64,000 nt of DNA from Flavobacterium collinsii (GTDB lineage Bacteria; Bacteroidota; Bacteroidia; Flavobacteriales; Flavobacteriaceae): positions 101,292 through 165,291 of the forward strand of contig NZ_CADCST010000054.1 of NCBI RefSeq assembly GCF_902804485.1, read 5' to 3'. The notes beneath the pieces were generated by a model, which saw only the letters and a list, made by a program, of their open reading frames with translations, ran no database searches and was not told where the DNA came from. Made by a program: the position numbers and the translations under genes. This document shows positions 63,033 through 64,000 of the stretch, one piece after another. Every line of letters begins with the position of its first letter. The stretch's first letter is position 1.

Positions 63033-64000
63033 AAGTAGATAAACTTTAAATTCTTAAATTTTTGAAGTCAAAAAATGAAGATCAAAATTTGAAATTATCA
63101 GTAAAAATAATTCTATGTTATTTACCATTATGAAATCACTTTGAAAAAATACTGATACATTGATGTATTATCAAAATCAAGTCACAATAAAAATTAGAAT
63201 ATAAAACAACTGATACGAATTCGTGTTTAGAATTAAAACTAAAATAAAAAATTATTCATTTTTAAACTTTAGCCCAACTCAATTTCGATTCCCAACTATG
63301 ATTTCAAATTATCGAAAAAAACTTCTCCTATTTGACGTTTGCATAAAAATACGAACTTTATAAACAATTGCGTGTTAATAACCCGTTAAACTGAGAAAAA
63401 TAAGGTCAAAAATTAAAATAAAGACCCAAAATCAACGATTATTCAATAAATGAGTTAGTAGATAGAAGAAATAAAAAAACGTCTTAGAACTAAATTATGA
63501 AAGCTGTTTTTAATACAAACAATCTATAAATTTTAAAAATATAATAGTTTTTATAAATAATAAATTAAATAATAAAAAAATACAATTTCAATAATTAAAA
63601 TTGATTCTTAAATTTATAGGTTCATATCTCTCAAAAATCTGCAATTGGATCAAAATTTAGGTCAGAATATACAAAACGGATGTATCTGCCAATTTTATAA
63701 ACAAACTGTTGTTAATAAGGTCAAAAATACGCTGAAATAAAGGCTAAAGTTAAAATAAAGACTAATTTTTAACTATTTTTCAAAAGATGATTAATGAGTC
63801 GAAAGAATTAAATTTTTCGCTTAAATCTAATTTATGGAGGTCATTTTTTAATTAAAACATCTATTATTTTTTACAAAACCATAGATTATACAAATAATAA
63901 ATAAAATACTTATTTTTAAAAATAACAATAATTAAAACTAATTATAAATTCAGCTGAATTCATTTTCACTGAAAATCTCAAATTGGATTCAAATTTTGGC
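63033..64000. repeat. AT-rich gene-free stretch with a degenerate ~325-bp tandem repeat
   Basis: No convincing ORF on either strand. A block from about 63345 (tttataaacaattgcgtgttaat...aataaggtcaaaaat) recurs in altered form from about 63670 (tttataaacaaactgttgttaataaggtcaaaaat). The ends also match: ctgcaattggatcaaaattt (63640) and ctcaaattggattcaaattt (63977). The second unit is cut by the window edge, so more copies may follow. Confidence 0.55.

Noticed and set aside
63033..64000. AT-rich stretch as the replication origin
   Set aside because: No DnaA-box series (TTATNCACA) and no dnaA nearby; the parS cluster suggests origin proximity but does not locate oriC here.

Overview
The window reads as a chromosomal segment of a gliding member of the Bacteroidota, most likely a Flavobacterium. 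The evidence is low GC with AT-rich spacers, promoters of the Bacteroidota type (TTG, 17-19 bases, TAnnTTTG), a type IX secretion (T9SS) adhesin with a type B sorting domain, PorP/SprF proteins, Bacteroidota-restricted families (DUF4837, DUF4175, HU-CCDC81/SPOR), and close agreement of RecA and the spr genes with what I remember of F. johnsoniae. The species cannot be fixed from the sequence. I saw no prophage, transposase, CRISPR array, tRNA or rRNA gene.

Left part (1-11.9 kb): an HD phosphohydrolase fragment; a lipid pair (PlsC acyltransferase, acyl-ACP desaturase); rnpA; an envelope run (DUF4349 lipoprotein, S41 C-terminal protease, double OmpA-domain protein); an ElaA-like acetyltransferase; two lipoproteins (DUF1579, DUF4837); a LysM lytic transglycosylase; pgk.

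Centre (12.0-37.2 kb, all minus strand): a gliding-motility locus matching the sprC-sprD-sprB-sprF operon of F. johnsoniae. It encodes a 5.3-thousand-residue repeat adhesin (SprB), its PorP-like partner SprF, a PorP-like/Ala-rich coiled-coil/SPOR-like composite (SprD), an Ig-like T9SS cargo protein (SprC) and three small or medium exported proteins upstream. This is the main accessory-like system in the window. Its distinctive features are the 51-bp repeat array in sprD, an inserted jelly-roll-like domain in SprB, and an intercistronic hairpin before sprB.

Right part (37.6-63.0 kb): housekeeping genes (holB, recA, trpS, dprA, mnmG, ybeY, gltX) mixed with envelope genes (DoxX, second PlsC, HU/SPOR protein, Skp/OmpH-like lipoprotein, DUF4175 protein, SPFH protein) and a stress-type trio (YtxH, holin-like, DUF6327). 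A cluster of six parS-type centromere palindromes lies between mnmG and ybeY (54459-54800), with a seventh at 52302 and a degenerate one at 46783. This suggests the segment lies near the replication origin.

Non-coding structure includes many strong bidirectional terminators, three kinds of inverted-repeat elements (7576-7661, 39204-39282, 62029-62129), a ~160-bp direct repeat (50697/51136), and a gene-free AT-rich end (63033-64000) made of a degenerate ~325-bp repeat. A 34-codon basic ORF sits in a terminator-bounded island after recA.
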